Assembly (NCBI GenBank): GCA_022750435.1 | Contig: JAKIVS010000012.1 | Location: 1 to 57,737, forward strand | Direction: 5' to 3' | DNA length: 57,737 nt | From: Thermoplasmata archaeon | GTDB lineage: Archaea; Thermoplasmatota; Thermoplasmata; Lutacidiplasmatales; UBA184 | Part shown: positions 43,136-51,243 of the stretch, piece after piece | Layout of the letters: every line of letters begins with the position of its first letter | Numbering within the stretch: the first letter of the stretch is position 1 | Translations under genes and position numbers: made by a program | The notes under the pieces: model-generated | The model's input: the letters and a program-made list of their open reading frames with translations, nothing else | Databases searched by the model: none | What the model was told of the DNA's origin: nothing

Positions 43136-44137
43136 CTACGCCGCCGGCCCGCCGACGGTCTGCATGACCCGGCCGGAATGGGAATCGATCAGGATCATCA
43201 CCTTCTCGCCTTTCCGGTCGAGGAGGAAGTACCAGATCGGCACATGGACGAGCTCGGCCTCGGAGACCTGGATGTTCGAGGTGAGCCCGCTCACCATGTG
43301 GTGGCGCTTGTGCGCCGCCTCGGTCTGCAGTTGCATCACGTAGGCGCGGGCCGCGTGCTGCGCTGCATCCTCTCCCAAGTCCCCGTTTAGGACGGGAGCT
43401 CCTTCCGGGATCTGCTTCTTGTCGAAGAACGTCCGCTCGCTGAGCGCGAACTGGTAGTCCTTCGGCTGGTAGGCGGTCATCCCCTTGACCGCGACCACCG
43501 GGAAATCGTACTGGCCGGCGATCGCGTCCTGCCGGGTCGCGTTGACCGGGGAGCCGATCATCACGGGGATCGGAACGAACCCGCCCTGGCGACCTCCGCC
43601 GAGAACGGAGCCGAGGAGCTCGGCGGCCGCGATGGACCCGACCGTCGACCCGACCCCGACGGCGACGTCGGTGTAGGTGTAGTTCGTGGTCGCCGCGACC
43701 GGGACGACCCAGAACGGGACGAACGAGAGCTTTTGCTCGACGATCCTCGACTCCTCGAACGCCTTGCGGTGCATGAACCCCTGGTCGAGGTAGGCCTGAA
43801 CCAGGGCGAGGGCCGGCCCGGCGGTCGTGATCTTCGGGGAGAGCATCGAGTGCTTGCCGACCTCCTTCCAGCCGGCTCCGCCGAGAGTGACCGTGGCGCC
43901 GCAGTAGTCGCAGGAGATCACCATCTCGCCGAACACCGGGTGCACGGGCGCGCCGCACGAGGGGCAGGTGACGGCCTGGGCGCCCGCGGGCGCGACGACC
44001 TTGTCGGCCGCGGGGGACGGAGGAGGCGGAGGCGTTCCGCCGGCGGCCCCGCCGGAGGCGCCGGGTACCGGAGTGCCGCAGACGAAGCAGAACTTCGCGT
44101 TCGCCGGGAGCTCGGCCCGACAGGTGACGCAGTACAC
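43136..44137 (-). CDS. zinc-ribbon protein with a large soluble domain
   Basis: The protein has 333 residues. Two treble-clef/zinc-ribbon pairs are visible: CVTCRAELPANAKFCFVCGT at the N-terminus and CPSCGAPVHPVFGEMVISCD with YCGA after a Pro-rich linker. The rest is alpha/beta with PFWVVPVAATTNYTYTDVAV, FPVVAVKGMTAYQPKDYQFA and VHVPIWYFLLDRKGEKVMIL, which resemble proteins annotated with TFIIB-type zinc ribbons in SPFH operons. It is last in the operon 46588-43136. Confidence 0.75.
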   Translation of the reverse strand: MYCVTCRAELPANAKFCFVCGTPVPGASGGAAGGTPPPPPSPAADKVVAPAGAQAVTCPSCGAPVHPVFGEMVISCDYCGATVTLGGAGWKEVGKHSMLSPKITTAGPALALVQAYLDQGFMHRKAFEESRIVEQKLSFVPFWVVPVAATTNYTYTDVAVGVGSTVGSIAAAELLGSVLGGGRQGGFVPIPVMIGSPVNATRQDAIAGQYDFPVVAVKGMTAYQPKDYQFALSERTFFDKKQIPEGAPVLNGDLGEDAAQHAARAYVMQLQTEAAHKRHHMVSGLTSNIQVSEAELVHVPIWYFLLDRKGEKVMILIDSHSGRVMQTVGGPAA

Positions 44138-44167
44138 GACGCAGTCCTCCCGATCGACCGAGGTTCG

Positions 44168-45340
44168 CTACGGGAGCGCGGTGCCGCACGACGGGCAGAA
44201 CTTGCCCGAACCCGTGACGCTCGCCTGGCACTTCGGACACGTCCGTGCCGCCGGCGGCGCGAGCGACTGGCCGCACGTCGGGCAGAACTTCTGCCCGGCC
44301 GTGGTGGCCCCGCCGCACTTCGGGCACGGAGGACCCGCGGCCGGCCCGGCCATCAACGTGCCGCACGAAGGGCAGAACTTGGTCCCCGCGGCCACCAGCG
44401 TGGCGCACTTGGGGCACGGCACTTGGCCGCCCGGGGCGCCGCCCGGCGTCCCCACTCCCTGGTACGCGCCCTGCATCGAGCCCGCCATCCCGTAGCCGAT
44501 CCCGAGGCCCGCGCCGAGACCGACGCCTGCGCCCGCGAACTGACCGGCACCGCCGGACTGGTTGGCGGCGGCGGTCGTCATCGCCTGGCCGGCCTGGTAT
44601 TGCATGTAATTCACGCCGAGGACGCTCATCGTCGAGCGGGTGTTGACCGCCTTCTGGACCTCGTCGGGGAGGTTGACGGAGAGCCCCTGGAGCTGCTGGA
44701 CCTCGACGCCCAGCGGTTGGAAGTGTTGCGGAGCGAAGCCGAGGACCGCCTGCTCGATGGTCTGGAGCTGGCTCGCGAGATCGGTGACGTGCATGCCCTG
44801 GTCCTTCAGCTTGCCGAGCGTGTTGTAGACGAGCAGGACCATCTGGTCCCGGAGGCGCGCCTGGACGTCCGCCGTCGTGGCGGCGCCGAACGTCCCCACG
44901 AACTGGTTGATGAACAGGTCCGGACCGGCGACCTTCCAGCGGTAGTCGCCGAAGACGCGCAGGCTGACCAGGCCGAAGTCCGGGTCCTTGAACACGTACG
45001 GCTCCTGGCTGCCGAACTTTCCATCGAAGATGCGGCGCTGGAGGTAGTACACCTCGGCTTCCTGGCGGACGCCGGAAAGCGACTGGATGACGTTGCCGAT
45101 GATCCCGGCGTTGAGGCTCGTGAGAGCGTACCGGTCCGGGCGGTCCAGGTACGCGAGGACCTTGCCGTCCCGGAAGAACACCGCGCTCTCGTCCTCGCGG
45201 ACGACGATGTTGTCGCCGTAGTGGATGTTGCGCGGGACGCGCCACATGACGTTCGGGCCCTTGTAGGCGTCCTCCCAGTTGACGGTCGTCGCGCCGAGGA
45301 GGCTTCCTCCCTTCGGCGGTACCGGATTGTTCGTGACCAT
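44168..45340 (-). CDS. SPFH-domain protein with C-terminal zinc ribbons (YdjI-like)
   Basis: The protein has 390 residues. Residues about 30-250 form an SPFH (stomatin/prohibitin-like) domain of the YdjI/virion-core type: NIVVREDESAVFFRDGKVLA, YYLQRRIFDGKFGSQEPYVF, FGDYRWKVAGPDLFINQFVG. A Gly/Ala/Gln-rich segment follows, then three double-Cys zinc ribbons (for example CPKCATLVAAGTKFCPSCGT). SPFH proteins build membrane-associated scaffolds; YdjI-type ones act in membrane-stress responses. It follows a zinc-ribbon gene by 13 nt and is cotranscribed with it. Confidence 0.85.
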   Translation of the reverse strand: MVTNNPVPPKGGSLLGATTVNWEDAYKGPNVMWRVPRNIHYGDNIVVREDESAVFFRDGKVLAYLDRPDRYALTSLNAGIIGNVIQSLSGVRQEAEVYYLQRRIFDGKFGSQEPYVFKDPDFGLVSLRVFGDYRWKVAGPDLFINQFVGTFGAATTADVQARLRDQMVLLVYNTLGKLKDQGMHVTDLASQLQTIEQAVLGFAPQHFQPLGVEVQQLQGLSVNLPDEVQKAVNTRSTMSVLGVNYMQYQAGQAMTTAAANQSGGAGQFAGAGVGLGAGLGIGYGMAGSMQGAYQGVGTPGGAPGGQVPCPKCATLVAAGTKFCPSCGTLMAGPAAGPPCPKCGGATTAGQKFCPTCGQSLAPPAARTCPKCQASVTGSGKFCPSCGTALP

Positions 45341-45353
45341 GGTTCGCCTCCGT

Positions 45354-46061
45354 CTAGACCTGCACGCCTTGAACCGCTTTCGTCCGGGCCTGGAAGGCGG
45401 CGGTGACCTGGCGGATGCGGCCCCGGGCGTTCTGGATCGCCGGGCCGGCGTCGGTCGGTGAGGGGGACGGGACGTTGAGCGGCGCGAGCGACTGGGTCAG
45501 CGCGTCCGCGGCCGTCACGAACCCGTAGTCGTACTCGTACAGCTGGTCGAGCGCGCCGACGCTCATGCGGGTGGCGGGGGAGATGCCGGTGTAGCCCTGC
45601 TCCGCGTGCCGGATCTGACCCTCGAGCACATTCAGCTCGCTGGCCACCTGCGCCAGGTCGGAGAGGTGCGCGAAATCTCCGGCGTTCGAGAGGGAGGCGC
45701 GCGCGGTCGTGACGATCGTCGCCGCGCGGTGCACCCGGTCGGCGACCTGGAGCCTCAGGAGGCTGTCGGCCGCCCGGTCGTCCTCGCCCTGCCGGTACCC
45801 ACGGAAGCCGGGAAGGAGAAGTTGGACCTTCTTCAGGAACCCGCGGTCCTGGTCGACACGCTGGCGGATGTCGACGGGGGACGGAGGGGAAGCACCGGGC
45901 CGAGGTCCACTGGGCGGGGGCGGCATCGTCATCGACGCACCGCACGCCGCGCAGAACTTGTTCGCCGGAGGATTCGGGGCTCGGCAGCGGGGACACGGCA
46001 GGGTGCCGGCGCCCGGAGACGGACCGCTGGGGCCGCTCGGTCCACCGCCGGGACCGCTCAC
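45354..46061 (-). CDS. zinc-ribbon helical protein of the SPFH operon
   Basis: The protein has 235 residues. After a Gly/Pro/Ser-rich start there is one zinc ribbon (CPRCRAPNPPANKFCAACGA), a Pro-rich linker and a helical domain with coiled-coil character (AADSLLRLQVADRVHRAATI, DLAQVASELNVLEGQIRHAE). It starts with a GTG overlapping the upstream stop as GTGA. It probably links the membrane protein to the SPFH protein, since all share a zinc ribbon or position in the operon; this is inference. Confidence 0.7.
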   Translation of the reverse strand: MSGPGGGPSGPSGPSPGAGTLPCPRCRAPNPPANKFCAACGASMTMPPPPSGPRPGASPPSPVDIRQRVDQDRGFLKKVQLLLPGFRGYRQGEDDRAADSLLRLQVADRVHRAATIVTTARASLSNAGDFAHLSDLAQVASELNVLEGQIRHAEQGYTGISPATRMSVGALDQLYEYDYGFVTAADALTQSLAPLNVPSPSPTDAGPAIQNARGRIRQVTAAFQARTKAVQGVQV

Positions 46062-46588
46062 GGGGGCCCCTTCGCCGAGACGGACGGGCTCGGCGTCACG
46101 TCGCGCTCGTGCTGCGCGGCCGTGTAGTCGAGCGCGGACGGGGGCGAGCTCGCCCTCCATCCCTCACGCCGCTCCAGTCGGACCTGCTCGACCGCCACGG
46201 TCCGATAGCGCCAGTAGGCGCCGACGAGGGTGACGACCAGGAAGAGGAGGATCACGATCAGGACGACGATCTGGGCGATGAAGGTCAGGACGCTCGTGGG
46301 GTTGACCAAGACCGAGCCCACAAGCAGGGCGTACCCCAAACCCGCGAATCCCCACGCGAGCGCGCGGGGCATCATCGGGTCGGGAGCAATCCCCTGCGCG
46401 AGGTACGACCCGAGGGCGAACACGAGGGAGAGGATCCCGATCGTCACGAGGGCGTAGAAGTGGCCGTTGCCGGGGAGGACCAGGTAGATTGCTAGGAAAA
46501 GCAACGCCCCCACGATCGCGAGGACCGCGACGATGGCGCCGCCGAGCGCGGCGGAGCGTGGGGGGTTGGGGGAGGAGGCCGCCGACAT
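46058..46588 (-). CDS. four-helix membrane protein, first gene of the SPFH operon
   Basis: The protein has 176 residues with four hydrophobic helices (IVAVLAIVGALLFLAIYLVL, YALVTIGILSLVFALGSYLA, ALAWGFAGLGYALLVGSVLV, LTFIAQIVVLIVILLFLVVTLV) and a basic C-terminal tail. A TATA-like gatatag (46616-46622) lies about 31 nt before the ATG. It likely anchors the zinc-ribbon/SPFH proteins at the membrane. Confidence 0.75.
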   Translation of the reverse strand: MSAASSPNPPRSAALGGAIVAVLAIVGALLFLAIYLVLPGNGHFYALVTIGILSLVFALGSYLAQGIAPDPMMPRALAWGFAGLGYALLVGSVLVNPTSVLTFIAQIVVLIVILLFLVVTLVGAYWRYRTVAVEQVRLERREGWRASSPPSALDYTAAQHERDVTPSPSVSAKGPP

Positions 46589-46615
46589 GCTACCGACGGT
46601 ACGAGGCGGGGAGGG

Positions 46616-46623
46616 CTATATCA
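46616..46623 (-). promoter_or_regulatory. TATA-like box of the SPFH operon
   Basis: The minus-strand reading gtgatata is centred about 32 nt before the ATG at 46588. Confidence 0.5.
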
Positions 46624-46655
46624 CGTTCGCGCGGGGCGCGGGGTGCGACGGCGTC

Positions 46656-49600
46656 TCACAGCCGTGGTTCATCGTCGGTCCGCTCCCGGGGAGGCCGGGG
46701 CGGTTTGGGAGGGGCTGCTTCGGCGACCGCGGGCGGGGCCGGCGCCGGCTTCGCCGTGGAAGCCGCCGGCTTCGCCGGGGGCTTCGACGGCGCATCCGCG
46801 CCGGCGGATTTCGGGGAGCTTGCGGCGGGGGCACTCGGCGGCTTCGGATGGGCGCTCCCGTCCTTGGTCGGATGCGCCGGCCTGGTCCCGGACTCGGGGT
46901 GGGCCGCCCGACCGGACGCGGCCGCGTGGCCCGGGGCCGCCACCGCCGGAGCGGCTCGTGCGGCCGGCAAGGCGACCGGCTGACCGCACTTCGGGCAGGT
47001 CCGGAACTCGGCGATACAGTGCATGCAGACCGGTGCCCCGCAACCGTGGATCACCGTCGCCATGCCGCCGCAGCCGGCGCATCGAGCTCCGGTCGGGGCG
47101 GCCCGCGGAGAAGGTCCGCTCGCCCGGAACGCGGGCGACGGGCCCGCGGAGGTCGATGCGCCGAGGGCCGGTCCGGCCGGTGCGGCGTTCGGTCCCTCGG
47201 CGACCGGGAAGAAGTCCGCGTCGTCCGGTTCCCCGGGGGCGGGGGTTCGGAATTCCGGGGAGTACTGGCCCAGGTCGAGGGACGGGAGCGGCGCGTGCAC
47301 GGTCCCGCCGGCCGACTCCACGGCCTTGATCAGGCGCGCCTTGAACAGCCCGACCTTCAGCGTCCGGACGAGCTGGAACAGCGTCCGCTGATTCTCCGGA
47401 AGGAGGAGCGCACGCCGCGCCATCTCCTCGACGTCCGGGGCGAGCTTCAGATTCTCCAGGCGAACGTCCATCTCGAGCACGGACCGGACGTAGCCGAACA
47501 GCCGCTGGATCTGGGGGAGCGTGGAGGAGGGGGGGCACAGCACCGCGACGTCGGCGAGGGTGAACCCCCGTCGGTCGAGCCCCTCGGGCCGGTGTTCGAG
47601 CGCGGCGGAGACGAGGCGGTACGACGCCCCCTCGAGCTCCTTCATCTCCTCCGCGTCGAGGCGGTCCAGGTCGACCTTCACGTTCCGCGACAGCGCCTGG
47701 AGGACGGGCTCGAGCAGGTCGAACGGGACGTGGAGGGTGACGAACAGGTCGTTGCGGGTGACGGCGCGCCGGCTCTTCGCCTCGAGCAGGAGCGCCTCGC
47801 GCCCGAACTTCTCCACCTGGCCGTCCCGCGTCTTTTGCAGGGCGGACAGTCGCCCCTCCTTGGCGGCGACGAAGTCGGAGTCGAGCGCGAGCGAGCGGTC
47901 GAAGCTCTCCCGGGCCTCCTCCGGTCGGCCGGTCTCAAGAAGCGCGACGCCGCGGCTGCACCAGGCGTATTTGTTGGCCGGGGCGACCTGGGTGGCGCGC
48001 TCCGCGAGCGCGAGCGCCTCGTTCGGGTGGCCGAGCTTGTCGGCGACGAAGGCGGCCCTCAGAAGGTACTCCGGGTTCGCGGCCTCGAGCGCGATCGCGT
48101 GCGCGTAGGCGTTCGCCGCCTCCGACCACGTCTCGCGGGCGATGGAGAGTTCCCCGAGCCGGACCCAGAGCTCGCCGGACTTCGGCAACGCCTCGGCGCC
48201 CTTCTGGACGGCGACGACCGCCGCCGGGATGTCCCCGAGCCCGCTCTCCGCTTCGCCGAGGAGGAGGAACAAGCTCGCGTTCGGAGGGACCTGGGGGATC
48301 GCCTGCGTCAGGAACGACTTCGCGTCGGCGTGCTTGCCCTGGTCGAGCAGGCAGCGGCCGATCCCGGCGAGCGCGCTCGGCGAGCGCGGCTCCTTTTGGC
48401 GGACCTGCTCGTAGACGGCCTGCGCCTCGGCCTGCCGTTCGAGGGCCATCAGGATCTCGGCGCGGAGCAGGAGGGTTCCCACGGGCCGCTCGCCCGGAGC
48501 GCTGGCCGCGAGCGTCTGGTCGAGGACTTCGAGGGCGAGGTCCGGTCGCCCCGCGGCGAGCCGGAGGCGCGCGCGCCGGGTCGCGATCTCCCCGAGCAAC
48601 GACGGGTCGAGCTGAGCCGCCCGCTCGTACGCCCGGTTCGCCTCCTCCCCGCGTCCCAACTCGGCCGCCAGGTCGCCGGCCTGGAGGAACAGAGCGGGGT
48701 CGCTCGCGTCGGCCCCTTCGGCCGCGAGCAGCTGGTGGAGCGCATCGTACGCCTCCCCCTTCTCGCCGGCCTGGTGGTGGAGCCGGAACTGTTCGAGCAG
48801 GGCGGGCGCGTGGTTCGGGTCGAGCAGGAGGATCGCCTTCAGGGAGTACTGGAGGTCGCCGGTGCGGCCGAGCGACCGGTAGGCGTCGGCACGGGTCTTC
48901 CACGCCCCGACATCGTTCGGGTCGTCGGTGAGCAGTTCGTCGACGATCGGGATCGCCTCGTTGTACCGCCCCGCCACCACGAGGGTCTCCGCGAGGGCGA
49001 GGCGACCGGGGCGGCTCTTCGGGTCGAGCTGGAGGGCCGCGCGGAAGTACTGGACCGCGTCGGCGTAGGCGCCCTGGGCCCGAAGCGCTTCCGCGACCTC
49101 GAACCGGACATGGGGGTCCGAGCCGGCGGCCTCGACCGCGGACTTCAGGGACTCGAGGCCCTCCGTCCGCCGACCCGCCTTCACGAGGAGTTGTCCGCGC
49201 CGTCGGAGAAACAGGGGGTTGTGGGGTTCGGTCCGCAGAAGGGCATCGACGAACCGGAGCGCCTTCGCCTCCTCGTTCAGCTGGCTCAGGACTTCGACCG
49301 CGCCCCAGAGGAGGTCCGGGTCCTCGAGGCCGAGGTCGAGGGCCTGTTGGTAAGCCCCCTCGGCGGCCGTGAGTTGGCCGGTTTCGCGGAGGGCGTGGCC
49401 GAGCTCCTTCTGGACGTCGGCCCGGCGGGCGTTGTCCGGATTCTGGAGGAACTGCCGGTACGCGCGGATGGCCCGGTCGTGGTCTCCGACCAGGCGGGAG
49501 GCGCGGGCGAGGCCGAGGAGGCTGGGCTCCTCGAGACTCGCGTCGAGCGAGGCTCGCTCGTAGGAGACCAGGGCCGCCCGGGCCGCCTCGGCCCGTTCCG

Positions 49601-51134
49601 GTGACCCCTCTCCCTTTTCCAGCGCGAGGCCGAGCATGAGGTTCCCGCGCTCCAACGCCACATCGGCCCGGGTCGGGTCGAGGCGGAACAGCGCCTCGTA
49701 GGCGTTCGGGAGTTCGTCGGTCCGACCGAGTTCCCGCAGGAGCCGCGTGTTCTCCCGGACCCAGGGGAGGGAATCCGGTTGTCGGGCGATCAGGTCGGTG
49801 TAGAGGGCGAGGGCCCCGTCCCGGTCGCCCGAGGTGTCGAGCGCCTTCGCGAGGTCGGCCTTCGCCGCCAGGTCGTCCGGGTCCTCCGCGACCAGCGAGC
49901 GGGCGAACCCGAGCATCAGCTCCGAGCGCCCGGCGGCCCGGGCCGCGTCGACGGCTTTGCGGAGCTCGGCAGTCGCGTTCGGATGGGCCGTCTGGATGCG
50001 CGCGTACGTCGCGAACCCATCGTCGTCGAGGCCGGCGGCGAACTGGAACTCGGCCAGCGAGCGCATCGCCTCGAGGTTGTCGGGCGACGACTCGAGGATG
50101 AGATGGCTCGTCGCCATCCCGAGCGCGTGGTCGTCGGAACGTCGGGCGAGCTCCTGGAGCGCCTGGAGGTTCGCGAGGTTATGCGGGTCCGCCTCCCGCA
50201 GCTTGCTCCGGATCTCGACGGCGAGCGGGAGGTCGACTCCCGCGGCCTCCACGCGCTCGGCCACCTCGGCCAGCTGGACCACGTCGAGTTTCGTCGGTCC
50301 CGCGATCGCCGAACGGAACGCCGCGATCCCCTCGGCGGTCTTGCCGAGGGCGAGGTCGAGCCTCCCTTCGAGGAGCGTGAGGCGTGGGTCGTCGGGTCGG
50401 AGGGCGCGCAGCGGGGCCACGGCGGCGAGCGCCTTGTCGAGTTCGCCGACGGAGGCGAGGAGCTCGGCGTGCGCAAGCTGGAGCTCCGCGTCGTCGGGGT
50501 TCTCGGCGAGCAACGCTTCGGCCGCCTCGAGGGCGGGCCGGTCCCCTCCTTGGGAACGGGCCAGCTGCAGCTTCGCCTTCAGGGCCCCCGAGTGATTCGG
50601 GGCTGCCTTCAGCGCTTTCTCGACGTACTGCATGGAGGCGACGTCGAGCATCTGCGCCCTCAGGTAGGCGTCGGCCGCTTCGGTGCCCCGGCCCTGCAGC
50701 TTCAGCGCGTCGCCCTTGGTCGCCCAAATCGACTTGTCGTGCGGGTTCGCCTCGAGCGCCCGGTCGAGCAACGGGACGACGCGGTCGACGTCGCGGTTCT
50801 GCGAAAGGAGGACGACGGCTTTGTGGTGCAAGAGGGCGGAGCCGCTCGGCGAGAACGCGAGTCCCACCTCGACGGCGCGGAGTGCCAGGTCCGGCTGGTT
50901 CATCTGGTAGAACGCGACGCCGGTCTCGTCGAGGCACTTCGCGACCTCGGGAGAATCGCGGGAGAGGCCGTCCCTATGGCCTTCCACGTACGCGAGGAAT
51001 CCTTTCAGCCGGTCGGCGTGGCGCCCCCGGTCGCGGCGGCTGTCGGGATCCTCGGCGGCGGCGAACAGGCGGCGCGCCTCCTCGATCGGGGACGCGGTCG
51101 GCTCGCGGCGCGCCGGGTCGCTGTCGCCCGGCAT
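46656..51134 (-). CDS. giant TPR protein with C-terminal zinc finger
   Basis: The protein has 1492 residues. More than 25 tetratricopeptide-like units fill about residues 50-1110 (for example AIALEAANPEYLLRAAFVAD and ALDLGLEDPDLLWGAVEVLS). A compact domain with ALEHRPEGLDRRGFTLADVA and LPENQRTLFQLVRTLKVGLF follows. A linker leads to a RING-like Cys-rich module at about 1348-1383 (CAGCGGMATVIHGCGAPVCM, then CPKC) and a 105-residue Pro/Ala/Lys tail. No membrane helix. It probably scaffolds a protein complex. The ATG at 51134 has a TATA box about 31 nt upstream. It is 68 nt upstream of the SPFH operon on the same strand. Confidence 0.85.
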   Translation of the reverse strand: MPGDSDPARREPTASPIEEARRLFAAAEDPDSRRDRGRHADRLKGFLAYVEGHRDGLSRDSPEVAKCLDETGVAFYQMNQPDLALRAVEVGLAFSPSGSALLHHKAVVLLSQNRDVDRVVPLLDRALEANPHDKSIWATKGDALKLQGRGTEAADAYLRAQMLDVASMQYVEKALKAAPNHSGALKAKLQLARSQGGDRPALEAAEALLAENPDDAELQLAHAELLASVGELDKALAAVAPLRALRPDDPRLTLLEGRLDLALGKTAEGIAAFRSAIAGPTKLDVVQLAEVAERVEAAGVDLPLAVEIRSKLREADPHNLANLQALQELARRSDDHALGMATSHLILESSPDNLEAMRSLAEFQFAAGLDDDGFATYARIQTAHPNATAELRKAVDAARAAGRSELMLGFARSLVAEDPDDLAAKADLAKALDTSGDRDGALALYTDLIARQPDSLPWVRENTRLLRELGRTDELPNAYEALFRLDPTRADVALERGNLMLGLALEKGEGSPERAEAARAALVSYERASLDASLEEPSLLGLARASRLVGDHDRAIRAYRQFLQNPDNARRADVQKELGHALRETGQLTAAEGAYQQALDLGLEDPDLLWGAVEVLSQLNEEAKALRFVDALLRTEPHNPLFLRRRGQLLVKAGRRTEGLESLKSAVEAAGSDPHVRFEVAEALRAQGAYADAVQYFRAALQLDPKSRPGRLALAETLVVAGRYNEAIPIVDELLTDDPNDVGAWKTRADAYRSLGRTGDLQYSLKAILLLDPNHAPALLEQFRLHHQAGEKGEAYDALHQLLAAEGADASDPALFLQAGDLAAELGRGEEANRAYERAAQLDPSLLGEIATRRARLRLAAGRPDLALEVLDQTLAASAPGERPVGTLLLRAEILMALERQAEAQAVYEQVRQKEPRSPSALAGIGRCLLDQGKHADAKSFLTQAIPQVPPNASLFLLLGEAESGLGDIPAAVVAVQKGAEALPKSGELWVRLGELSIARETWSEAANAYAHAIALEAANPEYLLRAAFVADKLGHPNEALALAERATQVAPANKYAWCSRGVALLETGRPEEARESFDRSLALDSDFVAAKEGRLSALQKTRDGQVEKFGREALLLEAKSRRAVTRNDLFVTLHVPFDLLEPVLQALSRNVKVDLDRLDAEEMKELEGASYRLVSAALEHRPEGLDRRGFTLADVAVLCPPSSTLPQIQRLFGYVRSVLEMDVRLENLKLAPDVEEMARRALLLPENQRTLFQLVRTLKVGLFKARLIKAVESAGGTVHAPLPSLDLGQYSPEFRTPAPGEPDDADFFPVAEGPNAAPAGPALGASTSAGPSPAFRASGPSPRAAPTGARCAGCGGMATVIHGCGAPVCMHCIAEFRTCPKCGQPVALPAARAAPAVAAPGHAAASGRAAHPESGTRPAHPTKDGSAHPKPPSAPAASSPKSAGADAPSKPPAKPAASTAKPAPAPPAVAEAAPPKPPRPPRERTDDEPRL

Positions 51135-51160
51135 CGGATGGAGCGGCCACCCGGTACCGA

Positions 51161-51170
51161 CGATAAATAG
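51161..51170 (-). promoter_or_regulatory. TATA box of the TPR protein gene
   Basis: The minus-strand reading ctatttatcg is centred about 31 nt before the ATG at 51134. Confidence 0.6.
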
Positions 51171-51211
51171 GTTCGGCGCGCGCGGAACTCGTCGCCGGGT
51201 CTGGGACCCGG

Positions 51212-51218
51212 CTTTATC
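51212..51218 (+). promoter_or_regulatory. TATA box of the HD hydrolase gene
   Basis: The stretch ctttatc is centred 29 nt before the ATG at 51244. The opposite-strand TPR promoter is about 50 nt away. Confidence 0.5.
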
Positions 51219-51243
51219 GCGCGCTAGGCCTCCGTGGCGTCGG

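Noticed and set aside
46533-49604. 1023-codon plus-strand frame inside the TPR gene
   Set aside because: Mirror of TPR repeats; the minus strand gives clear TPR units and a zinc finger.
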